Shown here: piece by piece, positions 7,764-15,950 of the stretch
How the letters are laid out: each line of letters starts with the position of its first letter
Position numbering within the stretch: position 1 is the stretch's first letter
Source of the DNA: Hyphomicrobiales bacterium
GTDB lineage: Bacteria; Pseudomonadota; Alphaproteobacteria; Rhizobiales; Rhizobiaceae
Length of the DNA: 64,000 nt
Assembly: GCA_900468065.1 (NCBI GenBank)
Contig: UBTA01000041.1
Span: 84,640 to 148,639 of the forward strand
Direction: 5' to 3'
Notes under the pieces: generated by a model
The model's input: only the letters and a program-made list of their open reading frames with translations
Database searches by the model: none
Told to the model about the DNA's origin: nothing
Program-made: the position numbers and the translations under genes

Positions 7764-9082
7764 GCGCGTCGTCGGCCACGCGACAGCCGTTCCGTTCCTG
7801 GCCGACCACGCTCGGATCACGACTGTTCCTGATCTTCCTGGCAGCGCTTATCATCGCCAACGGATTGTCCTTTGGCGTCCTCTTCTTCGAGCGCTACGTC
7901 ATGGTCGAGGCGATGCTGCTCAACAATCTCGACAAGGATGTGACCACAGCCATCGCGCTGCTCGACCGTTTGCCTGCGAGCGAACGGCCAGACTGGGTGG
8001 GCCAGCTCGATCGCAGGACCTATCGCTATGTGTTGGGGCCGGGCCTGCCCGGTGTCCCCGACGTGACGGGGCTCGGCGCAGAAATGGCCGATACCATCCG
8101 CAAGGCGATCGGCGACCGGTTTGCCGTAACGGTTATGTCGATCCCAGGAGCCAACGAGCGCATGCAGGCGCATTTGACACTGAGCGATGGCGCGCCGTTG
8201 ACGATCGATGTTTATCCAACGACCATGCCGCTGGCAAAATGGTTGCCGTATGTGCTTTTGGCTCAGCTTCTTCTTCTTATTCTCTGCAGCTGGTTTGCGG
8301 TTCGGCTGGCGATCCGCCCGCTGGTCAATCTGGCTGATGCTGTCAATGCACTCGATCCCGGCAAGAGCGTTGCGAAGCTCAGCGAGAGAGGGCCGCGCGA
8401 AGTCGTCTATGCCGCCAGCGCATTCAATGCGATGCGCGACCGGATTGCCCGGTATCTGCAGGAACGGGTACAAATCCTCGCGGCGATTTCCCACGACCTG
8501 CAAACCCCGATCACCCGAATGAAACTGCGGGCGGAACTTGCGGAAGATTCCTTGGAAAAGGACAAGCTCTTGAAGGACCTGACCGAGATCGAGCGGCTGG
8601 TTCACGAAGGGGTGAGCTACGCGCGCAGCGCGCACGGCAATGATGAGAAACCCGCCCGCATCGACATCGATTCCTTCATCGAGAGCCTCGTCTATGATTA
8701 TCAGGACATCGGCAAAGCTGTCGCCTTGAGTGGAAAGGCCGGCATAACCTTGGTTACGCGTCCCCATGCCCTGCGTCGCATCCTCACAAACCTCATCGAC
8801 AACGCCTTGAAATTCGGTGCAGCCGCCGAGGTTCGCATATCAAGGACGGACGGCGATTCGATAGCGATTGAAATACTGGACAAAGGCCCCGGCATTCCCC
8901 CGGAACATCTCGAAGACGTCCTTCAACCTTTCTTTCGCATCGAGACTTCGAGAAATAGGGAGACCGGCGGCACGGGCCTGGGACTTGCAATAGTCCAGGA
9001 GCTTTCGCGGGCGATCGGTGCGACGCTGACCCTGAGCAACCGAAACCAGGGCGGTTTGTCGGTTCGGATTTTGATGCCTTGA
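7760..9082 (+). CDS. Sensor histidine kinase (OmpR partner)
   Basis: This is a 440-residue inner-membrane kinase. Transmembrane helix 1 lies at about 20-42, a periplasmic sensor loop follows at about 45-160, and transmembrane helix 2 is at about 163-184 with a HAMP domain after it. The HisKA motif is AAISHDLQTPITRMK with His245. The ATPase domain has NLIDNALKFG (N box), DKGPGIP (G1) and GTGLGLAI (G2). It starts with GTG inside the stop of the response regulator, so the two are translationally coupled. The periplasmic loop is small and has no recognised sensor fold. Given the neighbours, the signal may be an envelope redox or electrophile cue, but that is inference. Confidence 0.92.
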   Translation: MSASSATRQPFRSWPTTLGSRLFLIFLAALIIANGLSFGVLFFERYVMVEAMLLNNLDKDVTTAIALLDRLPASERPDWVGQLDRRTYRYVLGPGLPGVPDVTGLGAEMADTIRKAIGDRFAVTVMSIPGANERMQAHLTLSDGAPLTIDVYPTTMPLAKWLPYVLLAQLLLLILCSWFAVRLAIRPLVNLADAVNALDPGKSVAKLSERGPREVVYAASAFNAMRDRIARYLQERVQILAAISHDLQTPITRMKLRAELAEDSLEKDKLLKDLTEIERLVHEGVSYARSAHGNDEKPARIDIDSFIESLVYDYQDIGKAVALSGKAGITLVTRPHALRRILTNLIDNALKFGAAAEVRISRTDGDSIAIEILDKGPGIPPEHLEDVLQPFFRIETSRNRETGGTGLGLAIVQELSRAIGATLTLSNRNQGGLSVRILMP

Positions 9083-9611
9083 TCCGGGTGTCGGCGAGAA
9101 GGCCAGGCGGTATCCATTGGCGGGAGTATGTTCCCACACGGCTCCGCCGCTTTGTTGATCACCTCGTCGAACAACTATGCCGAACGCCCGGCTGCCCGAC
9201 AAACGCTGTCGTGTGGGTTTTGCTTTGAGGTCGGCATGGCAATGGAAGATCGTCGCTCCGGCAGTAAAACTGCATTTCCTGGAGGAGCTTACGACCGGGG
9301 TTGATGTTGCAAGTACGCCACATCTCAACGCTCAGTCGAAAATTTCTCCGGGTTGACTTGGCCTGCGCGCGCAACTCATCTAGGGTTGCGCATCATCAAC
9401 ACGGTTCGAGGGAGTTTTCGATGGCTAATTTTTCCAGCTCCCCGGTGGCTTCCGCGCATATCGCCTGAAGCCGTCAGCGTTTTCCAACGCGAGAGAACCT
9501 GATGGACGGGTTTTAACCCTCCTGTCGATCGTTCCTCACCAAACCATTTCGCGCCGTTATGCGCGGACATCCTTTTCCCTATGACGGAGCCGGCGAAAGC
9601 CGCATACATCC
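9083..9611. other. Intergenic region upstream of the ABC exporter
   Basis: These 529 bases hold no gene of normal size. They contain the short leader frame at 9421-9468 described separately and, after it, a small GGGTTTTAACCC dyad near 9509-9520. I see no terminator with a T tract after the kinase gene and no copy of the four-half-site operator. Confidence 0.5.
9421..9468 (+). CDS. Possible 15-residue leader peptide before the ABC exporter
   Basis: ATG at 9421 is preceded at ideal distance by GAGGGAG (9408-9414), a stronger ribosome site than that of the exporter itself. The frame encodes MANFSSSPVASAHIA and stops at 9468, 143 bases before the exporter start. A GGGTT/AACCC dyad follows. Short leaders with hairpins can regulate efflux genes by ribosome stalling, but there is no direct evidence for that here. 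Confidence 0.3.
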   Translation: MANFSSSPVASAHIA

Positions 9612-11432
9612 ATGGCCTTTGGTTTTAAATCCCGCCGTAATGGCGCTTTTCGCAGCGTTTTCCGTTTTTGCTGGGCTCATTGGAAGCATCAGCCGGGCCG
9701 CGCCTCTTTCATGTTGTTCACAGTGATGCTTTCCACGGTTGCAGATGTGCTGACGCCTTTGTTCTCCGGGCGCCTGGTCGATGCGGTGGTGTCTGGACAT
9801 GCGAGCGACGCGACGACCTGGAACAATGCCGTCAACGCCTTCTTTTGGCTGATGGCTTTGTCGATCGGCGCGGTCATCCTGCGGCATGCCACATTCACCG
9901 CCATCATCGGCTTCACGCTGAAGTCGATGTCGGAGATCGCAGCGAATTCCTTCTCCCATATCCAGCGTTTTTCGAGCGATTGGCACGCCAACAGCTTTGC
10001 CGGCTCCACTGTTCGCAAGGTTACGCGGGGTATGTGGGCGCTCGATCTGCTCAACGACACCGTCTTCGTTGCGCTGTTCCCATCGCTGGTGATGCTCATT
10101 GGCTCGACCATTCTGATGACCTGGTACTGGCCGATGATGGGATTGCTGGTCGGCGCCGGATCGGTCCTGTTCATCGCGTTCACCGCGACCATGGCTTTGC
10201 GCTATGTCGCGCCAATGGCGAGCATGGCCAATAGCTGGGATACACGCCTTGGCGGCGCACTCGCCGATGCCGTGACCTGCAACGCCGTAGTCAAGGCTTT
10301 TGGCGCCGAAGACCGGGAGGACGAGCGTCTCTCCTCTGTGACACGCAAGTGGCAGGATCGCACAGCACGCACTTGGACGCGGGGCACCCTGAACGGTACC
10401 TTGCAGAATGCGCTGCTCAGCCTGTTGCGCGGTTGCGTGCTGGGACTGGCACTTTGGCTTTGGGCCAACGGCAAGGCCAATGCCGGCGACATCACCTTCG
10501 TGCTCACAGCCTTTTTCATTCTTCAGGGCTATCTGCGTGAAATCGGCATGCACATTCGCAACCTGCAACGTTCAGTCAACGACATGGAAGAGCTCGTGAC
10601 CATCCATGAGCAGTCTTTGGGCGTGGAGGACGTTGCGGGCGCCCCAGCTCTCCATGTGACGGCCGGCTTGATCACGTTCGACAATGTCACCTTTCACTAC
10701 GGCAACCACCATGCCCCGCTTTACAAGGACTTCTCCGTCACCATCCAACCGGGTGAGCGGGTTGGTCTCGTCGGCCATTCCGGCTCGGGAAAGACGACTT
10801 TCATCAAGCTGATCCAGCGGCTCCATGACGTGAACCACGGCGCGATCTCGATCGACGAGCAGAATATTTCCAAGGTGACGCAGACCTCACTACGCCGCCA
10901 GATCGCCATTGTTCAGCAGGAACCCATCTTGTTTCACCGTTCGCTGGCGGAAAATATCGCGTATGCGAGGCCAACGGCCACGCAAGCGGAGATCAGGACT
11001 GCTGCGCGGCTCGCCAGCGCACATGACTTCATCGAGGCGTTGCCTAAGGGCTATGCGACGCTTGTTGGTGAACGCGGCATCAAGCTTTCCGGTGGCGAAC
11101 GGCAACGCATCGCCATCGCCCGCGCTTTCCTGGCCGATGCGCCGATCCTGATCCTCGACGAAGCGACCTCAAGCCTCGATTCGGAATCGGAGATGCTCAT
11201 CCAGCAGGCGATGGAGAGGCTGATGCAGGACCGCACGACGCTCGTCGTCGCTCACCGCCTGTCGACTGTACGCGCGCTCGATCGGTTGCTGGTCTTCGAC
11301 CACGGGCATATCGCCGAGGAAGGCACCCATGCCAGCCTTATCCGGCGCAAGAGCGGAATCTATCGCGGGCTGTTTGAGCGCCAGGCGCTAGAACTGACGA
11401 AGGGCATCGTGAGCGATGGGCTGATCGGCTGA
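9612..11432 (+). CDS. ABC exporter, fused permease and ATPase (MsbA/MdlB type)
   Basis: This 606-residue half-transporter probably works as a homodimer in the inner membrane. The N-terminal type-1 exporter membrane domain (about residues 20-320) has six helices. The ATPase domain begins at about 350 with an A-loop Tyr (VTFHYGNHH). Walker A is GHSGSGKTT (about 388-396), the Q-loop is IVQQEPILF, the signature is LSGGERQRIAIARAF (about 493), Walker B is ILILDEATSSLD and the switch His is in VVAHRLST. The family exports lipids, peptides or drugs; the substrate is not readable from sequence. The next convergent gene is a DHA2 pump, so this part of the window is rich in efflux functions. Confidence 0.9.
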   Translation: MAFGFKSRRNGAFRSVFRFCWAHWKHQPGRASFMLFTVMLSTVADVLTPLFSGRLVDAVVSGHASDATTWNNAVNAFFWLMALSIGAVILRHATFTAIIGFTLKSMSEIAANSFSHIQRFSSDWHANSFAGSTVRKVTRGMWALDLLNDTVFVALFPSLVMLIGSTILMTWYWPMMGLLVGAGSVLFIAFTATMALRYVAPMASMANSWDTRLGGALADAVTCNAVVKAFGAEDREDERLSSVTRKWQDRTARTWTRGTLNGTLQNALLSLLRGCVLGLALWLWANGKANAGDITFVLTAFFILQGYLREIGMHIRNLQRSVNDMEELVTIHEQSLGVEDVAGAPALHVTAGLITFDNVTFHYGNHHAPLYKDFSVTIQPGERVGLVGHSGSGKTTFIKLIQRLHDVNHGAISIDEQNISKVTQTSLRRQIAIVQQEPILFHRSLAENIAYARPTATQAEIRTAARLASAHDFIEALPKGYATLVGERGIKLSGGERQRIAIARAFLADAPILILDEATSSLDSESEMLIQQAMERLMQDRTTLVVAHRLSTVRALDRLLVFDHGHIAEEGTHASLIRRKSGIYRGLFERQALELTKGIVSDGLIG

Positions 11433-11455
11433 TCGGCACCGGCTCGCCTCGACGG

Positions 11456-11481
11456 CGCCGCCACGACAGGTTGTGGCGGCG
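11456..11481 (+). terminator. Stem-loop after the ABC exporter
   Basis: A perfect 9-bp stem CGCCGCCAC / GTGGCGGCG with an 8-base loop starts 24 bases after the exporter stop. Only TT follows, so it is a weak intrinsic terminator at best. It sits between converging transcription units. Confidence 0.5.
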
Positions 11482-11618
11482 TTCGCGTGAGCTTGTTCCC
11501 CATGTGCGGGCTCTTGTAAATTCCCTCGTCGAGGTTCCAAACCGATGCATCGCCCCATGCGGATGAAAAATTGTAGCTTGGTAAGCATGTTGAGTACTCT
11601 TGAGCCCTACGTGACTGC

Positions 11619-13136
11619 TTAGGCAGAAGCGATCAACCTGCGACCACCAAAGACGACAAAGCTGATCGCTGCCAGTAACCACACACTGACGCCGCCATAG
11701 ATCATCACCCAGCCAAAGCCCTCGGCGAGAGCTTGGTGAACGATGGCGTCTGATACGCCAAACCCCGGCGAACCCGCGGTTCCTGCGGCGATTTTTTCCG
11801 CAAGAGAGCGAAAGGTGGATGGGTCCGTTTCGAACGGCATATTCGCCCTAAGCGACGACAAAACCCCCTCGACCAGGATAAAGCCCATGATCGGGATATT
11901 GATGGCAAGCGAGATCATGCGCGCGCTCATGTCGATGCCTGACGCCATTCCGGAGCGCGCAGGAGGCACCGCGCCCGTTGTGGTGTTGGTCACCGGCGTG
12001 TTGGTCAATCCAAGCCCGACGCCGGACAGAATGCAACCTGGCAGCATGGTGAGCCAGTCCGCATCCGCAGCATCGCTTCCGAGTTTCATCATCATGAAGC
12101 CGAGACCGATGGTGAACAGTCCAGCTGGAATGACGACGGTGGGCTGATAGCGCAAGGACAGGCGCTCGGCCACTGGCGGCATGACCAGGGCTGGCAGTGT
12201 ATAGGCCAGTAGTCCCAGACCGGCGGCGATACTGTCATAGCCAAGGCCAGCCTGAAACCAGATCGGCAGGTATATCATGAACGGCCAGAAGCTGATGTTC
12301 ATGGCCGCAGACCCGATGATAGCGCCTGAAAAGGGGCGGATGCGGAACACCGAGAAATCGAACATCGGCCTTGGGGTAAACTTTTCCGCAATGACAAAGG
12401 CGATGAAGCTTGCGATCGAGACAGACAAAATAGCAAGCGCGACCGGGTTTGCGAAGCCAAGCTCCGGGCCCTGGGTGATGAAGAAGGCGAGGCAGAACAC
12501 CGCGACCGAAAGCGTGGTGATACCGATGAGGTCGAGACGCGTCGCATCTGGGTCACGCGATTCCCGAACCCCGCTGGCCCCCAGTGTTAAGGTTACGATG
12601 CTGAGCGCCACATGGACAAGAAACACCCATTCCCAGCTCCACACCGCAACAATCGCGCCACCGATAATCGGACCAAAACCCAGCCCAACACCCGAGACGA
12701 TACCCCACCACCCGAAAGCCATGCTGCGCTCGCGTGGCGTGCGGAACTGATGCGAAAGGATGGCGATCTGGCATACCAGCATCGCCCCCCCGCTCAGGCC
12801 CTGAAGCAAGCGGCCGCCGATCAGCACGGGAACGCTTTCGGTCAATCCGCAGGCCAGAGACGCCACGCCAAAGGCGAAAATGCTGGCCATGAAAACTCGT
12901 TTGCGCCCAAAGCGATCCGCCAGCGCGCCCGTCGCCATCAGGACCATCGTGACCCCTATGGTATAGGCGTTCATAATCCACTGTAGCTGTATGAAGTCCG
13001 CTCTCAGTACCTGTTCGAGTGTCGGCAGGATAGCCGGAACGCTGGAGATCTCGAGGCCAAACATCAGGGCAGATAGGCAAACGGCGGCGAGAGCAGCGCT
13101 TGGGTTACCGGTCGAGAGGGATCTTGCGATGGTCAT
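11619..13136 (-). CDS. MFS drug-efflux transporter, DHA2 (EmrB/QacA) family
   Basis: This is a 505-residue integral membrane protein with about 14 hydrophobic helices, the DHA2 topology for proton-driven export of drugs or toxic organics. It shows the loop 2-3 motif A (GALADRFGRKRVF, residues ~70-82) and the motif C-like GWWGIVSGVGLGFGPIIGG in helix 5. EmrB partners usually have an EmrA membrane-fusion subunit; none is adjacent. The gene is divergent from a LysR regulator at 13307 with 170 bases between them, the classic layout of an inducible efflux pump and its activator or repressor. Confidence 0.9.
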   Translation of the reverse strand: MTIARSLSTGNPSAALAAVCLSALMFGLEISSVPAILPTLEQVLRADFIQLQWIMNAYTIGVTMVLMATGALADRFGRKRVFMASIFAFGVASLACGLTESVPVLIGGRLLQGLSGGAMLVCQIAILSHQFRTPRERSMAFGWWGIVSGVGLGFGPIIGGAIVAVWSWEWVFLVHVALSIVTLTLGASGVRESRDPDATRLDLIGITTLSVAVFCLAFFITQGPELGFANPVALAILSVSIASFIAFVIAEKFTPRPMFDFSVFRIRPFSGAIIGSAAMNISFWPFMIYLPIWFQAGLGYDSIAAGLGLLAYTLPALVMPPVAERLSLRYQPTVVIPAGLFTIGLGFMMMKLGSDAADADWLTMLPGCILSGVGLGLTNTPVTNTTTGAVPPARSGMASGIDMSARMISLAINIPIMGFILVEGVLSSLRANMPFETDPSTFRSLAEKIAAGTAGSPGFGVSDAIVHQALAEGFGWVMIYGGVSVWLLAAISFVVFGGRRLIASA

Positions 13137-13306
13137 GATAAGCTCGGTCGTCCTTGATTATAGCAGCCGCGAAGTCGAGCCTTGAGTGGGATTCACACAT
13201 GCCCGGGTTTGCGTGTTGCTTGGGTAGATTTTTCTATACCGAAACCTTGACCATGACTGAACTGGATGATTGAACATATCAGAGACAACAATTTCGGATC
13301 ATTGCC

Positions 13307-14161
13307 ATGACCAGTTTGGACGTGGATGCCGTCCAGGCGTTCGTCACCATCGCCGATCTTCAAAGCTTCACCCATGCGGCCGAAGCGCTGGGCACCACCC
13401 AGGGCGCGATCAGCGTCAAGCTGAAACGTCTTGAGGACAGGCTCGGGCAGCGGCTTATAGAGCGTACGCCACGCTCGGTACGCCTATCGGCGCAAGGTGC
13501 TGTGTTCCTGTCGGGTGCCCGCGATTTCCTTGCGGCCCACGACCGTGCCGTGGCGGGCCTGTCCGCAGCCCGCCGTCGCTTCGGGCTTGGTATCGCCGCC
13601 CATGTGGCAGGGCCGGAGGTACCTGCGCTTCTGGCGCGGCTCAGCGCCCACGATCCCGGCCTGACCATCGAAGTCAGAATGGACCATTCGCGCTTGCTGC
13701 TGGACGCTTTCGATCGCGGGGAACTGGATGCAGCCATCATGCGGCGTGAAGACGACCGGCGTGATGGCGAGGTGCTGGGCCCGGAGCATTTCGGCTGGTT
13801 CGCCGCCCCGCAATTCGAGCACCGTCAGGGTGAGCCTCTACGGCTGGCGGCGCTTTCTCCCGCCTGCGGTGTCCGCGACATCGCCACCCGCGCGCTGGAT
13901 TCTGTCTCTATGGCTTGGACGGAAGTTTTCCTTGGCGGTACATCTTCCATGGTAACCGCGGCTGTTTCGGCAGGCCTCGCCATCTCCGCCTTTTCCTGTC
14001 GCCTCGCCCCTCCAGGGACCGTAGAAGTCAGTCAACGTTTCGGCCTACCTCCACTGCCTTCTACCGAGATCGTGATGTTCTCCACGCTAACAGACACGAA
14101 ATCCCGTGACGCACTACGAGCCCTTGCTGCCGCCTTCCGCGAACATCGGCCGGGTTCGTAA
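13307..14161 (+). CDS. LysR-family regulator, probable controller of the DHA2 pump
   Basis: This is a 284-residue LysR-type regulator. The N-terminal helix-turn-helix at about 5-63 reads VDAVQAFVTIADLQSFTHAA, then a TQGAISVKLKRLEDRLG recognition region and LIERTPRSVRLS wing. The C-terminal effector-binding domain is slightly short (about 190 residues). The gene is divergent from the MFS pump, so it probably controls that pump and itself from the 170-bp gap. I could not pick out a convincing T-N11-A dyad there. No ligand can be inferred. Confidence 0.88.
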   Translation: MTSLDVDAVQAFVTIADLQSFTHAAEALGTTQGAISVKLKRLEDRLGQRLIERTPRSVRLSAQGAVFLSGARDFLAAHDRAVAGLSAARRRFGLGIAAHVAGPEVPALLARLSAHDPGLTIEVRMDHSRLLLDAFDRGELDAAIMRREDDRRDGEVLGPEHFGWFAAPQFEHRQGEPLRLAALSPACGVRDIATRALDSVSMAWTEVFLGGTSSMVTAAVSAGLAISAFSCRLAPPGTVEVSQRFGLPPLPSTEIVMFSTLTDTKSRDALRALAAAFREHRPGS

Positions 14162-14559
14162 CGAAGGGGCCCACCGCAGCCGGGTCCTAGCCCTTGGTCT
14201 CGGTAAGACCGGTCGTTCGATCCAGCCTGCTTCAATTGAGCTTCGCTGTCCTGCGGCGAAGGACATCAGCGACCCTACCCCCGCCTGTCGGCGCCTTGCC
14301 GACGATCCGGCGCCACATCGGTCGCAGGCTCGTCTTCAGGAACAAAGGCAGGATCGTTCGGGTCTAAGGTCGGCCCCGGCGTAGAGCGTCAACACTGACG
14401 TTGCGGGCAATGGTGTATATCCATATCGATGCTTGCCCCTGCCCGGATCAAACAGCTTTGTCTTCCTCCAAACAGTGAGCATGGCTTCCTGGCCATCTCT
14501 TCGACGAATACGCGATCGATGCCAATCGCCAAGAGAGCGGAGTGGAGAGGAGAGCGAAT
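14162..14559. other. Intergenic region with possible decayed coding sequence
   Basis: These 398 bases hold no intact gene. A small hairpin (GGTCT/AGACC, 14196-14210) follows the LysR stop. On the minus strand around 14260-14370 a proline- and acid-rich open stretch (PTLDPNDPAFVPEDEPATDV) ends in a stop and begins after another, which looks like a relic of a gene end. I cannot name it. Confidence 0.35.
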
Positions 14560-14859
14560 ATGTTAACATTTAATATGACGTCGCCCGCCGAAGTAATTGG
14601 CCGACTTGCGGAACGGATGAAGCGCCGCCGGATTGATGCTGGCTTTACTCAGAGAGATTTAGCTGCGAGGTCGGGCGTCTCCTATGGCTCTTTGAGGCTC
14701 TTCGAAGAAACAGGAAAGATCGCACTCGAATCTCTTGTGAAGATTGCCTTTGTCCTGGAGGCCGAACCCGAGTTCGAGCACTTGTTCCCGTCTCGGCCGC
14801 CGAAAACAATTGACGAGGTTGTCGAACGTCCGGTCAGGCAGAGGGTGCGCAAAAAATGA
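14560..14859 (+). CDS. hipB: HipB-like Xre-family antitoxin
   Basis: This is a 99-residue helix-turn-helix protein. The Xre domain spans about residues 10-70 (IGRLAERMKRRRIDAGFTQR, then DLAARSGVSYGSLRLFEETG). The C-terminal tail is basic (RPVRQRVRKK). In the hipBA module this protein binds the operator and neutralises the HipA kinase. The ATG at 14560 has GGAGAGGAGAG just upstream; an in-frame GTG at 14542 overlaps that site. Its stop overlaps the hipA start by four bases (ATGA), the standard coupling. The partner toxin is broken, so this gene may now act only as an orphan repressor or be on the way to loss. Confidence 0.8.
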   Translation: MLTFNMTSPAEVIGRLAERMKRRRIDAGFTQRDLAARSGVSYGSLRLFEETGKIALESLVKIAFVLEAEPEFEHLFPSRPPKTIDEVVERPVRQRVRKK

Positions 14860-15609
14860 AGTTCAAGCAGGTTCGAAAAATGGGGGTCGTACTCGATCTT
14901 GAGGGAATCCAACGGAAGCTGGGAACCCTTGTGTGGAGCAGCGACGAGCGACGTGCCTATTTCGAGTACGCAGCGGAATTCTTGGCGGCCCCGTTGCTGG
15001 TGTCCCCGTTCAACCTGAAAACAAATCCGGGATTGATCGCGGCAGAGCGCGATCCGTTCGACGGTCTCCATGGTCTGTTCAACGACAGCCTGCCAGACGG
15101 GTGGGGACGGCTTCTGCTCGATCGCTGGACGTCTGCACATGCATACTGCCAGCGGAATCTTGAATGCTAGCCACCGCCAAGCGTCGCTGAACTATGGTCA
15201 GCTCCATAAGCTTACGCAGATGATGACCCGTGACAGTTCTGAAGTCCTCCGGATGTTTCGGCATATGGTCTTCAACGTATATGCTCGGAACCGCGACGAC
15301 CACGCGAAAAACCACGCATTTCTCATGACGGCGGACGGGCGATGGAGACTTTCTCCCGCTTGTGACCTCACTTTCTCTAACGGCCCCGCAGGGGAACATA
15401 GCGCGGACGTCGCAGGCAATGGGAGAACCCCCGGCTTGCGGGAGATTATGACCGTCGCCAAGGCAGCATCGATCTCAGAGCGTGACGCAAAGGATGTCGT
15501 GGATCAGGTTCGAAGTGCAATTGGTCTCTGGCCAAAGTTCGCCAAGGAGGTGTCGAAACCCCGTATAAGCGAACTTGATCGGATTCTAAATGGTAGGGGA
15601 CGTGCTTAG
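14856..15609 (+). pseudogene. hipA: HipA toxin kinase, internally deleted and frameshifted
   Basis: The first 90 or so codons encode the HipA N-terminal domain (ending DGLHGLFNDSLPDGWGRLLL). The frame then runs to a stop at 15168-15170. A second frame, shifted by one base, resumes HipA at about 15130 with RLHMHTASGIL and carries the kinase core NRDDHAKNHAF and the DLTFS segment (WRLSPACDLTFS), then the C-terminal helices to 15609. Intact HipA has about 410-440 residues. The two parts here give only about 250, so roughly 170-200 codons, including the ATP-binding loop region, are missing at the junction near 15120-15133. It cannot make an active kinase. Confidence 0.8.
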
Positions 15610-15950
15610 GTACTGCGACAATTATGATAGTCGAGATGGGTTCGCGTCCAGCGTCGTCACGAAAACAAAAAAAACGGCGTTGACGAAGGTGTTCCTGGCC
15701 GGATGCGTACCGATAATGACTGCACACCTCGTTCACTCGAGAAAAGCCTGCAACCTCGATCATCGGCTCCGTCGTCCTACTGCCTGTGGACGGCGGCCTT
15801 GCTTGAAGATCATGAGCGCAACGTTTCTTGAAAGTTGTTACGAGCCGCCAAGATGAACTCGTTGCGCTTCTCAGCCGTAGGCTACGGCTATCACAATTGC
15901 AGCCTGCCCAGTCAATTTACCGCCAGAAACCTGAAGACCCACAGTCTTTC
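15610..15950. other. Intergenic region, nothing recognised
   Basis: These 341 bases lie between the hipA relic and the 3' end of the chemoreceptor gene. Frames in all directions are short and without domain character. An A-rich run (ACAAAAAAAACGG, near 15664) is the only compositional feature. No hairpin terminator with a T tract was seen. Confidence 0.4.

Noticed and set aside
7817..8767. Open frame of 316 codons antisense to the histidine kinase
   Set aside because: The kinase frame has all catalytic motifs; the antisense product has none.
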